From Sesamum alatum (Eukaryota > Streptophyta > Magnoliopsida > Lamiales > Pedaliaceae): 64,000 bases of DNA. The notes below the pieces were generated by a model. It had not been told where the DNA came from, did not search any database, and was given only the letters and a program-made list of their open reading frames with translations. The stretch covers positions 11,049,193-11,113,192 of the forward strand of contig JACGWO010000010.1 in the NCBI GenBank assembly GCA_034509735.1, in the 5' to 3' direction. This document shows, in pieces, positions 11,794-21,689 of this stretch (position 1 is the stretch's first letter; the number at the start of each line of letters is the position of its first letter). Both the position numbers and the translations under genes were made by a program.

Positions 11794-13187
11794 TGAAGGA
11801 CAAGTGGATCCGCCCGGAGCGGGAGCGGAAACGAGAAGTATGCGTTATTTAAAACAATATATATCAAAATATCCAAACGGGTGTACCCTTGGGTGCTCAA
11901 CCGAGAGTTCAATATAGAATATGATAGAAAAAACGACATATCATATAGAGCATAGATATAACATGAAGGCAACTACAAAAGCGTAAACCCGAATGTTACC
12001 ATTGTAGCTTTCTTTGTATACGGCTACAAGTGTTGTTCCACGGCCGGAAATGTTCACCAAGTTCAATACTATGAACTCTCTAACGTAGTCCACACCATAC
12101 TAGGAGAGATCTCATTTTTCTTGCTAGAGAAACACGGATCTAGAGGAGAAGACCGAAGAAGAGGCTACACTATTGAGTTAGTGTTCCTTCTTGATCTTAC
12201 TTTCTTCTTCAATTGATCCTAAAGCAATGAAAGAACAAAGGGGATAGTATGGAGAGAGAGAGAGAGGGCCGAAACTTAGAGAGTGTAGAGAGAGTGTGTG
12301 TTCTTCTTTTTCCTCGAAAAAGATGAACAATGAAAAATATCTCTCTGATGATAGTATATACACATATATATACTTCATTAATGTGATTATTGGAATGTGT
12401 CTAGTTTCACTCAAGGATGTCTAGATACATTCTAATCAATCCCCACTAATCATCAATCAAGCCTACCATTTCATAAGGTATGATTCAATCACAGCAAGCG
12501 AAAGAGGCTTGATTGGAGCTGGTTTGTCTCTTTCCAAAAGAAACAAGTAAACTACTCATCAAAGGCCATGTATGACTGATTTTTATGCTTCCAAAAGAAG
12601 CAATTTTCGGCCATCCCCTTTTGGGAAGAAGTGCAACTTCTTCTAATTCCAAAAGTGGAATTAACATCTCTTGGGCCAAGATTTAATGGACCGAATTTTA
12701 TCGTAATCCAATTACAACAAGTCCAAGAATTAAATCCCATTTAGTTCATGCTCCATTTAAATAATTCTCATTAATCTTTTAGTCCAATTAAAATATCCAA
12801 GACTCAATTCTCTACTTAATCGATAATTTCCATTTACCGATAAAACAAGGGCCCGATATAATATCGGCCCGTCCATCCAATGGACAATCTCTTAATTAAT
12901 CCAATTATTTATCATCCTCTGAAATCGACTCCAACTCAATTTCTTCACCTCCTCGGTGATTTGTGTGTGACCCTTTAGGTTCACCCTCAGCTATATTTGC
13001 GCCCATATCAAACAGGAGCCCGTTACCATGGGTGACCGTCTAGCAACGGTCCATGGCATTAGAGACTAGGTGAATCTTGGCATGAACATTTAGGCGCTGA
13101 TTCTGTAGGGGTATGGTCCTTCCGTCTACCGTCTCCCCGCCTTAGTCTAGGGTATGGAATTAGGCCTCGGTTCCCATCCCAAACTTG
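11794..13187 (-). repeat. Truncated A-type Copia LTR, inverted
   Basis: The sequence starts TGAAGGACAAGTGGATCC, the reverse complement of the end of the A LTR. It follows that LTR backwards through the primer-proximal half and the conserved CCATGG/GGTAACGG block to about 13187. There it stops in mid-LTR and CACTA sequence begins, so the outer 0.8 kb or so of the LTR is missing. No primer site or internal region accompanies it. Confidence 0.85.
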
Positions 13188-14682
13188 GTCGTGGCCAGAC
13201 GACTCTTGCTCCAGCCATTGGAGCGACTGCACTCGCACCAGTCCCACAACCACCAGCACATCCTCCAGTGCCACAGGCCCTGCTAGTCGACCCGGCCACT
13301 CCGGTGTCATCGACAGTGGAGGTCGGCAGTGGACAGGCCCAGGGGGCCTCCAGTTCTCAGGCCCCAGCTCCTCTTCCATGGGATTTACCACCACCACCAC
13401 CACCAACGCCTCTAGTTCCACCTCCGTCTGCACGTCACTACATTAGCCTCCACGATGCAAGGTAATTTAATACAAAAATGTATTAAATTATTTTCAATTC
13501 ATTTTATCCAATTTTAATTTGTAATTATTTTTTCAGGTCGGACCGAGATTTCCACAGTGTCATCAATGCGACGGTGAAAAACCACTATCCTCATCCTTGG
13601 GGATGCATAAAGAAGATTCCACAGGAACACATTATGTTTTGGCAAGATAACGTTAAGTTAATTAATATTTAATTATATTTTAATTATATTTTATCGATTA
13701 TCGATTACTAATATTTTTTTTAATATGTCAATAAGCAACTTACTTACTAGTGGGACTACGACGACGAGTGGATGTACCAGGTCGTCCGATGGCAGGCCGG
13801 ATAGTTCCTGTAGAAGTGGTTCTTTGATGCTTGGGCTTAGTTGTCCCCACCGTTTTGGTTGGCCGAGCAAATTTGGCGACAGCTGCTGGAGCACTAGGAC
13901 AACCAGGACTTCAAGGACATGTCGGCCAAGAATAAAGCAAATCGGACAACTAACCTGGCCACAATAGCGACCGTCTACAGAGGGGGCTCCTCGTCCGTTG
14001 GCCACCACAAGAAGAAGATGGTAAGTATAAAGTATATTTTAAGTGATTTTAATTATTTTAAATGCATTAATTAATTGTTTAAATTTGTTTTTGACAGGAG
14101 GCACAACTCAGTCGCCCGGTCAAGCAGATGGAGCTACTCTCTAAGGTCTACAAGAGAAAGGAGGACGGCCTATGGAGGGGCCCGAGGGCGGCGCAGGTGG
14201 GGGTAAGTTTATTTTTAGTTTCCTCTCCAATTTATATTATAATTTCATTTTTTTTCATACTATGTCTAGTATTCCAAATGCAGGAGGCGTTCGAGAGGAT
14301 GGTGGAGGAACAACAAACCCAACCACCAAATGATCAGCTAGATCCTCCATCCTCTTCTCAAAGTTCGGTGGCCATGATCGAGAACCAGATGTGGATGGCG
14401 GCAGTAGGCGGCTGGAAGAGGGGTGGGGTATTCGGACTCGACTGCGAAGCCTACCACTCGGTCGCTGGGCCCTCACAATCGAGCCCGTAATCTGCTCCAC
14501 CGCCCCGGCCACCACAAGAGCAACGTATGGACCTCGATGATCGGGTCAGTAGGCTCGAGGAGATTGTCCTGCGTCTGACGACCGACATGTCCAAGCCTCC
14601 ACCAGCGCCACTGTCCCAAGATCCAATCGATCCCCCAGAGCACGACGATGAGGCAGCAGAAGCCGAGCTTGATCGGATCTAG
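13188..14682 (+). pseudogene. CACTA-borne Ptta/En/Spm-type plant transposase gene, broken
   Basis: Spliced reading gives a protein of the plant transposase Ptta/En/Spm type (Pfam Transposase_24), the smaller companion protein of CACTA elements. Exons run to 13461, 13537-13651, about 13751-14020, 14098-14202 and 14284-14682, each next to GT and AG. Recognisable parts are NHYPHPWGCIKKIPQEH, then TVYRGGSSSVGHHKKKM, then a QMELLSKVYKRKEDG segment. The tail ends in a heptad-like LDDRVSRLEEIVLRL stretch and an acidic end. Exon 3 has in-frame TAG codons at 13802, 13811, 13838 and 13895, and exon 5 a TAA at 14488, so it is not functional. The N-terminal proline-rich part is fused to LTR sequence. Confidence 0.75.
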
Positions 14683-14699
14683 ATTAGGGTTAGGTTTTT

Positions 14700-15555
14700 G
14701 TGGTTTATATGTTTTTTTTTTAAAATTTGTATTTTACATTTTAAAAACAATTTGTAAAGATAACAGTTATTTTGTTATTTATATTGTTATTTTTTCTTGC
14801 TACCAAAATTCCGATACATTTTTATATTCAACAAAATAAACAATAAATTATAAAAATTAATATTATAATATAAAGAAAAACTAATTAATATTTTATTACA
14901 AAAGAAATTAAAATAAAATTTTGTAACGACTTTAGCATGGGTTCTAGGAAAACACCAACACACAAACTGGGACATTCCAATGACCGTTCCAAAACACAAA
15001 TACAACACCGTTACAAAAACCGCATGTAAAGCAGTTACAAGAAATGATACAACACTGTTTAAATCACTGCTCCAAAGAAAGGTACAAAAACTGCTTCAAA
15101 ACTGCTACAAACTCAAACCAAACATGAGCAGGAGGCGTCACAACAACTGTTACAATATTGGTTACATGCACATTACAATAAAAATTACAAACACCGTTAC
15201 AACGAAAAGCCCATCCGTTACAAATACAGTTGAAAAGACCGCTCCAATAGTAATCACTACTATCACATTCTTTGTAACAAAACTCGTACCAATTATCTAT
15301 TTTATAAATTCACCCTGGCCGTTCCACACAGAGATACAAAGTTATTTTCTGCTTTAGGTCAATGTGTGTAACAGTTTATGTGACAGTTACAAAGACCGGT
15401 AAAATTTGTAACGGCTTTTGAGTGTGCCGTTACAATTATTTTGTAACTCATGTTTTTTGCGCGGAAGGAGTGGCCATTACAAAAATGGGTACAAAATTTA
15501 AGAAGCCGCTCTATTGCTAAATTTGGTCGTTCCAAAATCCACTACAATAAATTAA
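14700..15555. repeat. Subterminal repeat region of CACTA 1
   Basis: From about 14920 on, short motifs of the type GTTACAAA and TTTGTAACGG occur in both orientations, often paired. Such clustered subterminal repeats are the usual transposase-binding sites of CACTA elements. The section nearest the gene (14700-14900) is plain AT-rich DNA. Confidence 0.7.
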
Positions 15556-15569
15556 TTTTTTTTGTAGTG
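15556..15569 (+). repeat. 3' terminal inverted repeat of CACTA 1
   Basis: Eight T followed by GTAGTG closes the element. This is the inverse of CACTACAAAA, the signature end of the superfamily. The partner end is missing upstream. Confidence 0.8.
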
Positions 15570-16257
15570 TAAAAAAAAAATCAGAGAAAACTGTCGTCTT
15601 TCCCACCATAGCCTCTGCCTTCCGGCCACCTGGCGCCTTTCCTGCCGTTTTTCTCGAGAGCCCCTATGCCTCTACCTTCTCGGCCAAGGATGTGGGCGAC
15701 CTTCGTCCCCCAGATCTAGGGGCGACGGCGAGATAGCCCCTTTCCGCGGGGGCGACATCGCCGTTGCCCCTTTTTCCAGCTTGGCGCAATGGCGAGGTGT
15801 CCCAGAAGTCTGGCCAACCTAACCGTCGCCCAGAGTCTGGGCGGTGATGTCAGTTGCTACCCACAGATGCGGCGGTGGAGGCTGCTGCCTTATAGTATAC
15901 ATATATATATATTTAATTGTGCATATTTATAAATGTATACATAACAGTGTATATATATAGATATAATATTTCATATAAATTGTATTTTAAAATAATTTAA
16001 AATCTGGATCATCCATTTCTAACTATTGAAGATCAACGACTATCATAATAAAGGTATAACGGTTACTTCCTTCAAAATTTTAATGTCGTTAACCCTGACT
16101 AACGGTAGGGTGGAGTGTGCATTATTTTGAAAATACAAGGGGTTTCTTTGCCTATAAATTTAACACAAGGGGGCTTCTAGTTAAAAAATTATATTTTCTC
16201 AGTATAACCCACAAAGTTTAAAAAATATATTTTCTCAATTTAACAAAAATTTTTTTT
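15570..16257. other. Intervening DNA with no supported gene
   Basis: A C/G-rich patch (15590-15880) with repeated GGCGACGGCG-like words is followed by TA-rich DNA (15890-15990) and a stretch with CAAGGGG-type phrases common in unclassified plant repeats. I see no domain, RNA gene or element boundary other than the CACTA end on the left. Confidence 0.4.
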
Positions 16258-16467
16258 TTGATACTCGTTATTAATATCATTTTGGTAGATAAGTAATTAT
16301 AAATAACACAATCGATACCTAAGTTTCACAATATGTTACTTTAATTGGTACCCAATTAATATAATTATCTATTCATTTTTTTCTCTTATATTTTTATATA
16401 ATAATCATTTTACTCTTAGATACTAAAATAAAAAATAATTAACATATAGAAGAAAAATATGAATACA
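16258..16467 (+). repeat. Outer inverted repeat, left arm
   Basis: The words ATTAATATCATTTTGGT, CCAATTAAT and CATTTTACTCTTA in this AT-rich arm reappear in the same order, reverse-complemented, at about 21160-21290, with an extra 60 bp or so on the left. The two arms flank the Mutator-like element. They may be an extension of its long terminal repeats or belong to an older element that it entered. Confidence 0.5.
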
Positions 16468-16544
16468 GGGAAATTTAAATAAAAAATATAAAAAAAAAAT
16501 TAATGAAATGGGGTAGTTTTACCCCATTTAATATAATAGGCGAA
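16468..16544 (+). repeat. Left terminal inverted repeat of the Mutator-like element
   Basis: It begins GGGAAATTTAAATAAAAAAT, runs through an A tract and the phrase ACCCCATTTAATATAATAGG, and ends CGAA. The mirror copy is at 20497-20576, with a few substitutions and small indels. Confidence 0.8.
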
Positions 16545-16590
16545 ATTGGGCTGACTAATCCCGGTTTCAGCCTCGAATTCAAACAATGCA

Positions 16591-16664
16591 CGGAACCTGG
16601 GGTCAAAACCCCGGGTTCCGTGAATGCTGCAGAAGCCGGGGTCAACGACCTCGGCTTCCGCAGG
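16591..16664. repeat. Subterminal palindromes, left end
   Basis: Two near-perfect hairpins lie side by side. The one at 16591-16620 has arms CGGAACC and GGTTCCG around GGGGTCAAAACCCC. The one at 16628-16664 has arms GCAGAAGCC and GGCTTCCGC around GGGGTCAACGACCT. The GGTCA/TGACC core and the GAAGCC arms recur at the right end, so these are probable transposase-binding sites. Confidence 0.7.
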
Positions 16665-16887
16665 TTGATGGGACGCACTTGTTGCGTCCCATCTTACCTC
16701 CCCACCCGACACCCATTTTAAACCCTCCCTCTCAATTTTCTCACCCGAGACATCCCCCCAAACTACTTCTATATAATACATCCCTCATCAACCACTCAAT
16801 CATATCTTCCCCTCCCCAAACTCCTTCAACATTATTTCACTCCTCTCATTTTTAACTATAATTTTGAAAAATTATTCCAAATATAAT

Positions 16888-18376
16888 ATGGCACATTTGG
16901 GTCCACGCGATAGTAGTGTGCTGTACGGGCAGACTAAACATCGTTATGAAGATGTATGCAGAGAGCCGGACAGCATTTTAAATGTAAGGCGTGGTGATAT
17001 TTCATTTTTTCGGGTTCTCCAACTGGTCCCACGTCATATTCGAGTATTACAAGTATTACAAAATATGGGTTTATTAGGTGTTATGCGCTGTGGTCATATT
17101 GAGATTGACCAACACTGTATCACCGCGTTAGTGGAAAGATGAAGACCTGACATACTTTCCATTTTCCCGTTGGTGAGGCGACTGTTACACTACAGGATAT
17201 TGCCATTTTGTGGACCCTTCCGATTGAGGGGTCTCTAATCATAGGAGTAGATACACGACGAAGTACTGCAGAATGACAACAATACTGTGCTGAGATATTA
17301 GGATTTATTCCGGCGACTGATGCATTTAAGGGCTCCCGGCTAAATCTACCAGTCTTGCATAACTGGTTGATTGCCAACACGTGTGATGACGACAACCCTT
17401 TGGAGGAAGTGCTGTAAGAGGCACGAGTATGTGCTCTGTGTCTCGTTGGTGGTATGTTCTTTCCCGATCCTAATGGTAACTCGTTATCGTTGTTGTATTT
17501 GCGACATATGGAGGACATCCATGAAGGTGGTACCTCAAACTGGGGTACAACGGTGTTGGCATATATGTACAGGGAGTTGTGTACAACATCGCAAAAAGGG
17601 AAAGCAAATATAGGTGGGGCTATGCAATTGCTCCAAATATGGGCCTGGGCTCATATTACCACTATAGCGCCAATTCGGTGTAGTACAGAATTAGATATAC
17701 GCCCTCAAATAATTGATGATGAAAACGTTCTACCGAGTCCTCCACTTGCCGCAAGGTATACTGAAATTTTACGTATATGTAATCGTATAACTTGAAATTT
17801 TATCTAAATGCTTTGTATTTGTCCCTTTTTTTAGGTGGTCGTGTCATGTTTCCCGGACGCATACGGCACACAATGCGTTGCGTATCATTCGAGATATATT
17901 TGACCGGATGCAAGAAAATGGGGTATTAATCATTATGGGCATTATTAGTATTGATCTTGAATATAGATTATGAGTATGTTAATGAAGTGGTTTTAATGAT
18001 GCAGTTTGTCTGGTCACCATATAAGGGGAATATACCGGAAGTCAGTGCTATACCCTGGTATGCTTTTCGCACGCCATGGAACATAACATGCCCATTGATA
18101 CATTACGCTATTGTGGAGATGTATCACCCAGAATGGGTGCTTCGTCAGTTTGAAATGGTCCAAGACATTCCCCCGAACCCCTTAGTAAGTGAAAGACGCT
18201 TACACACATTCAATCGACGGGGACGCCAGGAAATGGATTGGGCATGGTTCCATCGAGATTATGTTGCTCAGTGGAATGACTTGGAAGTACTACGGGTAGA
18301 GAAACCTTCGATCGAAAGTGGGCGTTCCATAGTGCCAGATTATATGAACTGGTACCATCAAATTACCCGTCTGTAG
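16888..18376 (+). pseudogene. Plant mobile domain (PMD, MAIN/MAIL-like) gene, broken
   Basis: The product opens MAHLGPRDSSVLYGQTKHRY and follows the plant mobile domain (aminotransferase-like, PF10536) to a typical end, DYMNWYHQITRL. Exons are 16888-17755, 17835-17922 and 18005-18376 with GT/AG borders. Host members (MAIN and MAIL1 of Arabidopsis) act in genome stability and silencing in the nucleus; PMD genes are also known as passengers of Mutator-like and Gypsy elements. Lesions in exon 1 are TGA at 17140 in place of a Trp, a one-base loss near 17150, TGA at 17274 (Trp), and TAA at 17415 (Gln). All three stops fit C-to-T changes on one strand or the other. The rest of the frame is well kept, so decay is recent or mild. 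It lies tail to tail with the transposase, 38 bp apart. Confidence 0.85.
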
Positions 18377-18413
18377 ATATCATACAGTACCCCGCTGACA
18401 TATACAGCCGGAT

Positions 18414-19942
18414 ATTAGCCAGCAAATCCGAGTGACTGGGAATATGTGAAGTACGACCTCTTTTGTCTAGACTCAAACAACTTGAAAGCATAATCAGCGA
18501 ACGACTGGTTTGCACTCATCATTCTGTGGCCTCGAGTGGTGCGCTCCAAAAAGTATTGTACAGACCTTGTGAACGTTACTTGTACAATTGTCGTGATTGG
18601 TAAGCGGCTGGCTCCCTTAAGGACTCCGTTAATACATTCAGATATATTTGTCGCAAGGATGCCTGTTCGCCAAAGCATGCCAAGCCTTATGATAAGAGAT
18701 TTCAAAACCAATCCGATCTTTAACATTCTGTTGGACATATTTGATATCATATGCTGGATCTTGCCGAACTATACCCAACAAATGTGTTGCAATCCAACTC
18801 TTGCCCAAATTTCGATGATCCACAGAAATCTCATTCATGAGGTATGTATATGGTCCCGCATACTTCGTAATCATAAATAATCCCATGTTAGCCTTTAGTA
18901 TTCCTCTTAGCATCCAAGGGCACCCAGTTTCTTCATCGTATTTGTATACCACCTTCCACAGTTTTGGTTTACTCTCTAGAACACGGAATTCTCTTCTTGC
19001 AAAGCGCACCGAGAAATCTTGTACACTTGCAATTAAGTGTTCTTTACTCTTGAAAACCATTCCACTTTCCAGCACTCCAGTGTTTGAGTCGTAAAAATTA
19101 CCTCAACGACTAGTAGGTATATCGACGGAGTCGAAAGGCACCTCCAGATGTGTTGTACTGAAAAAAGGAATAACAGGATATAGAGAAGGTGGCTCAGATG
19201 TTGCGGGCATGTTCAAGTCAAATGCTTGTTGTTGTTGACCACTGGACTCATTCACATCACCTCCGAGGACTTTCAACATAACTGGGATGCTGACTTTATC
19301 ATTATTTCAAGAATACCATCATCTTCACCCTCCATTTCAACCTCATCTGGTTCTGAGTTTATTGAATCATTATTTAAGAAACTATCAGCTTCTGGTTCGA
19401 TGTTCATATCGTAATGTTCAAAATTTCGATGTTCAAAATTTTCATTAATCCCAACATTGTATGTTGATGGACCTGCAAAATCTTCATTAATCCCAACCCT
19501 GCCCATCGCTTGAGTAATTGCTGGCAATTGTGCTGAATCTTGTGTTAACATAGACATATAGGTTCCCCAATCACCAACAAACGGGTCATCAGCTACAATA
19601 TTTTCATACACTGTTTCTGCTTCAACAAAAATATCAACGGTCGAATAGCCATATACCGGATGGAAAAAATACTGCAAATCTCCGTCATTCTTAATATGTA
19701 ATACCGTTTCTCGCCATTGACTATCATTATATGTTGTGTATTTTAAAAAATATCTGTAACTTAAACTCACCTCTACGGAGGCCAAGTACTTCAAATAAAA
19801 TTGACTCGAGTTCAACAAACGTAGTACTACGACATATTCGTTTAAATCCAACTTCAGGACGATCATATCTCACGTAATCATATGAATCAATTCGTTGACC
19901 TCCATAAAATATAACAATCATAATATTATTTTCATCTGCCAT
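18414..19942 (-). pseudogene. MURA-type Mutator transposase, catalytic core deleted
   Basis: Reading right to left: MADENNIMIVIFYGGQRID opens a PB1-like N-terminal region, then comes an acidic linker (19273-19560). The MuDR DNA-binding domain (about 18650-19075) follows, recognisable by LESGMVFKSKEHLIASV, CPWMLRG and VQQNVKDRIGFEISYHKAW. At about 18650 the frame jumps from ALANRHPCDKY directly to SECINGVLKGASRLPITT, which in full-length relatives lies beyond the DDE catalytic domain. The whole catalytic core is therefore missing while the frame continues to TAA at 18415. A frameshift and stops also separate the N-terminal part from the DNA-binding domain. It could at most bind DNA. Confidence 0.8.
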
Positions 19943-20255
19943 GTCTTCAAACAAAAAAATATACACTCGTCACTACGAATATAAATAAGAGCAAAAATAT
20001 AATCAGTTTCAGTAAAGATAACTTACTTTTGTTTTGAATATGCAAAAATTATAGCAATTTTCGTCCACCTTTTCCACCAAAAATGAAGGAGAGAAATCAA
20101 CCGAGAGAGTAAGGAAGAAAAAAAAAGTTGGATGTTTGTTGTGGAATTTCAGCTGCAAATGTGAAACACGAAGGAGGTATTTATAGAAAAAAAAAAAAAA
20201 AATCGATGTTGAAAACATCGGTTTCTTTCATGCATCTGAAAAGGACGAGGGGACG

Positions 20256-20384
20256 CATGCATGCAAAGCTGCATGCACGCGTCCCACTGCATGCATGCAA
20301 AAGCATGCAAAAAAGCATGCTTTTGCATGCATGCAGCAGAAGCCGTTGTCACTGACCACGGCTTCTGCAGTGTTTGCATGCATG
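20256..20384 (-). promoter_or_regulatory. RY-motif cluster and 22-bp palindrome upstream of the transposase
   Basis: Four perfect CATGCATG motifs stand at 20256-20263, 20290-20297, 20326-20333 and 20377-20384, 310-440 bp upstream of the transposase start. CATGCATG is the RY element bound by B3 factors of the ABI3/FUS3/LEC2 group in seeds. Two of the motifs lie in the arms of a perfect inverted repeat (20287-20308 against 20315-20336, spacer six A). A regulatory role is inferred. Confidence 0.5.
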
Positions 20385-20500
20385 CAGAAGCCGTGGTCAG
20401 TAAGACCGGCTTCTGCAGGCACGGAAGCTGGGGTCGTTGACCCCGGCTTTTGCTTTTTGTAAAAATGAGGCTGAAGCCGAGGTCAACGATCCTGGCTTCG
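20336..20500. repeat. Subterminal palindromes, right end
   Basis: Four modules follow each other: 20336-20368 and 20384-20416 (arms GCAGAAGCCG and CGGCTTCTGC), 20425-20449 (GGGGTC GTT GACCCC core) and 20471-20500 (GAAGCC and GGCTTC around GGTCAACGATCC). They match the left-end modules in arm and core. Confidence 0.7.
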
Positions 20501-20576
20501 CCTATTATATGAAATGGGGTAAAAATACTCCATTTCGTTAAAATTTTTTTTTTTGCATTTTTTATTTAAATTTCCC
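20497..20576 (-). repeat. Right terminal inverted repeat of the Mutator-like element
   Basis: Complementary to 16468-16544: TTCGCCTATTATATGAAATG, a variable T tract, then ATTTAAATTTCCC at the outer edge. Confidence 0.8.
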
Positions 20577-21689
20577 AATAAATTTCAATCAATATATTTT
20601 CTCTTTATTTGAACGATTTGACTTCCAAGTTTTGTATTTTCTTATTATACTGGACAATATTATTTTTCACTAACTTTATTTATAAATATTTATAAAATAA
20701 CTCATTATTTAGTAATTATTTAGATTAAAACTAAAATATAAAATCAAATTGCAACATAAAAAAATTATTTTAATTATTGAAAATTTATAATATAAAATTT
20801 AAGCTCATGACTCTAAATTTAAGTTTTTGTAATCAGATTTAATATCTCAATTAAATGCAAATAAATTCCTTTGACAATGAATAAAAATACTTAATGTCCT
20901 GTATCTGTATTATATTAATTAATAAAAAATACTAATTTAAATCTCTTTCTTGAGTGGACTTAATTACTTTACTATTAACTAAGTCATGATTTAATTTAAT
21001 AATGATATCAAAAAGTATATTAAAAGTAAATTTAGTAAAATGCCAATAACAAAAATATAATAATTTTGATAATCAATTAAGAATAAAAGCAGCTAGAATG
21101 GCTGAAATAAAATAAAAAAAATATCGATTGATATTTGTAGAATTTTTCTTCAGCATATTTATTATTTTTTTACTTTTAAATATAAGAGTAAAATGGTCAT
21201 TATGGAAAAATAATAGAAAAATAAATAAAAACATTAATTGAGAACCAAAATGATATTAATGATAAAATTTGAATACCAATTAACTCATTTGTAATGAAAA
21301 AATGCAATTTCGTCCATTAGGAGTGGAGACAATTTCGGCTCAGGCTAATTTGAGATTTGTAATTATAAAGGACTATAATTTATTAAAAATATTTGGTCAA
21401 AAAAACCTTGGCCCGAAAGTTTCACAATTTGTAGATGTCAGGTGCAGGCCATATAATAAATTCCGACCACATTAAAGTTTGTTGGACCAAATTCATTTTT
21501 TCATAAATTACGTACTTTATTGCAAATTTTAAATTGATCTGCCTGAAAGTGTCACCACCTCTATATTAGTGGACAAAATTATATTTTTTTCCACTTTTAT
21601 AACTACTCAAGTACTAAAGTGACATTAATAACAAACTTTAATTACCACGTCTAGCCATGGAGGAGATTAACAAATTTCTGTCATATGAT
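20577..21689. other. AT-rich DNA with the right arm of the outer inverted repeat
   Basis: No gene is seen. About 21160-21290 is the right arm matching 16258-16467 in inverse order. The 0.6 kb between the Mutator-like element and that arm has no left-hand counterpart and may be an insertion. From about 21300 on, phrases such as ATGCAATTTCGTCC are typical of unclassified plant repeats. Confidence 0.45.

Larger units (their letters stand above)
13188..15569 (+). mobile_element. CACTA (En/Spm) element 1, 5'-truncated
   Basis: The right end is a canonical CACTA terminus read backwards: a run of T then GTAGTG ending at 15569, the complement of CACTACAAAA. Inside lie a Ptta/En/Spm-type gene (13188-14682) and a subterminal region crowded with GTTACAA/TTGTAAC motifs. 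The 5' end, including the first terminal repeat, was lost at the junction with the LTR fragment at about 13187. Confidence 0.85.
16468..20576. mobile_element. Mutator-like element carrying a plant mobile domain gene
   Basis: The ends are inverted repeats of 77-80 bp (16468-16544 and 20497-20576), starting GGGAAATTTAAATAAAAAAT on the left and its complement on the right. Inside each end are strings of 30-bp palindromes. Two convergent genes fill the interior: a plant mobile domain gene on + and a MURA-type transposase on -. No clean 9-bp target duplication is seen (ATGAATACA against AATAAATTT), so the true ends may lie farther out, at the outer repeat. Both genes are broken, so the element is not autonomous. 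Confidence 0.8.

Noticed and set aside
13154..13465. A 103-codon frame starting MELGLGSHPKLG taken as a gene start
   Set aside because: The first part is inverted LTR sequence and only the part after about 13187 belongs to the CACTA exon. The Met is an accident of the joint.
15890..15990. TA-rich tract as a possible MITE
   Set aside because: No paired terminal repeats or TA target duplication could be found.
18536..19094. Plus-strand frames of 85-114 codons opposite the MURA gene
   Set aside because: Shadows of the minus-strand transposase, which carries recognisable Mutator motifs.
20287..20336. Perfect palindrome read as a transcription terminator or microRNA precursor
   Set aside because: The arms are made of CATGC repeats with a six-A spacer and no T tract or mature-length asymmetry; RY elements explain it better.
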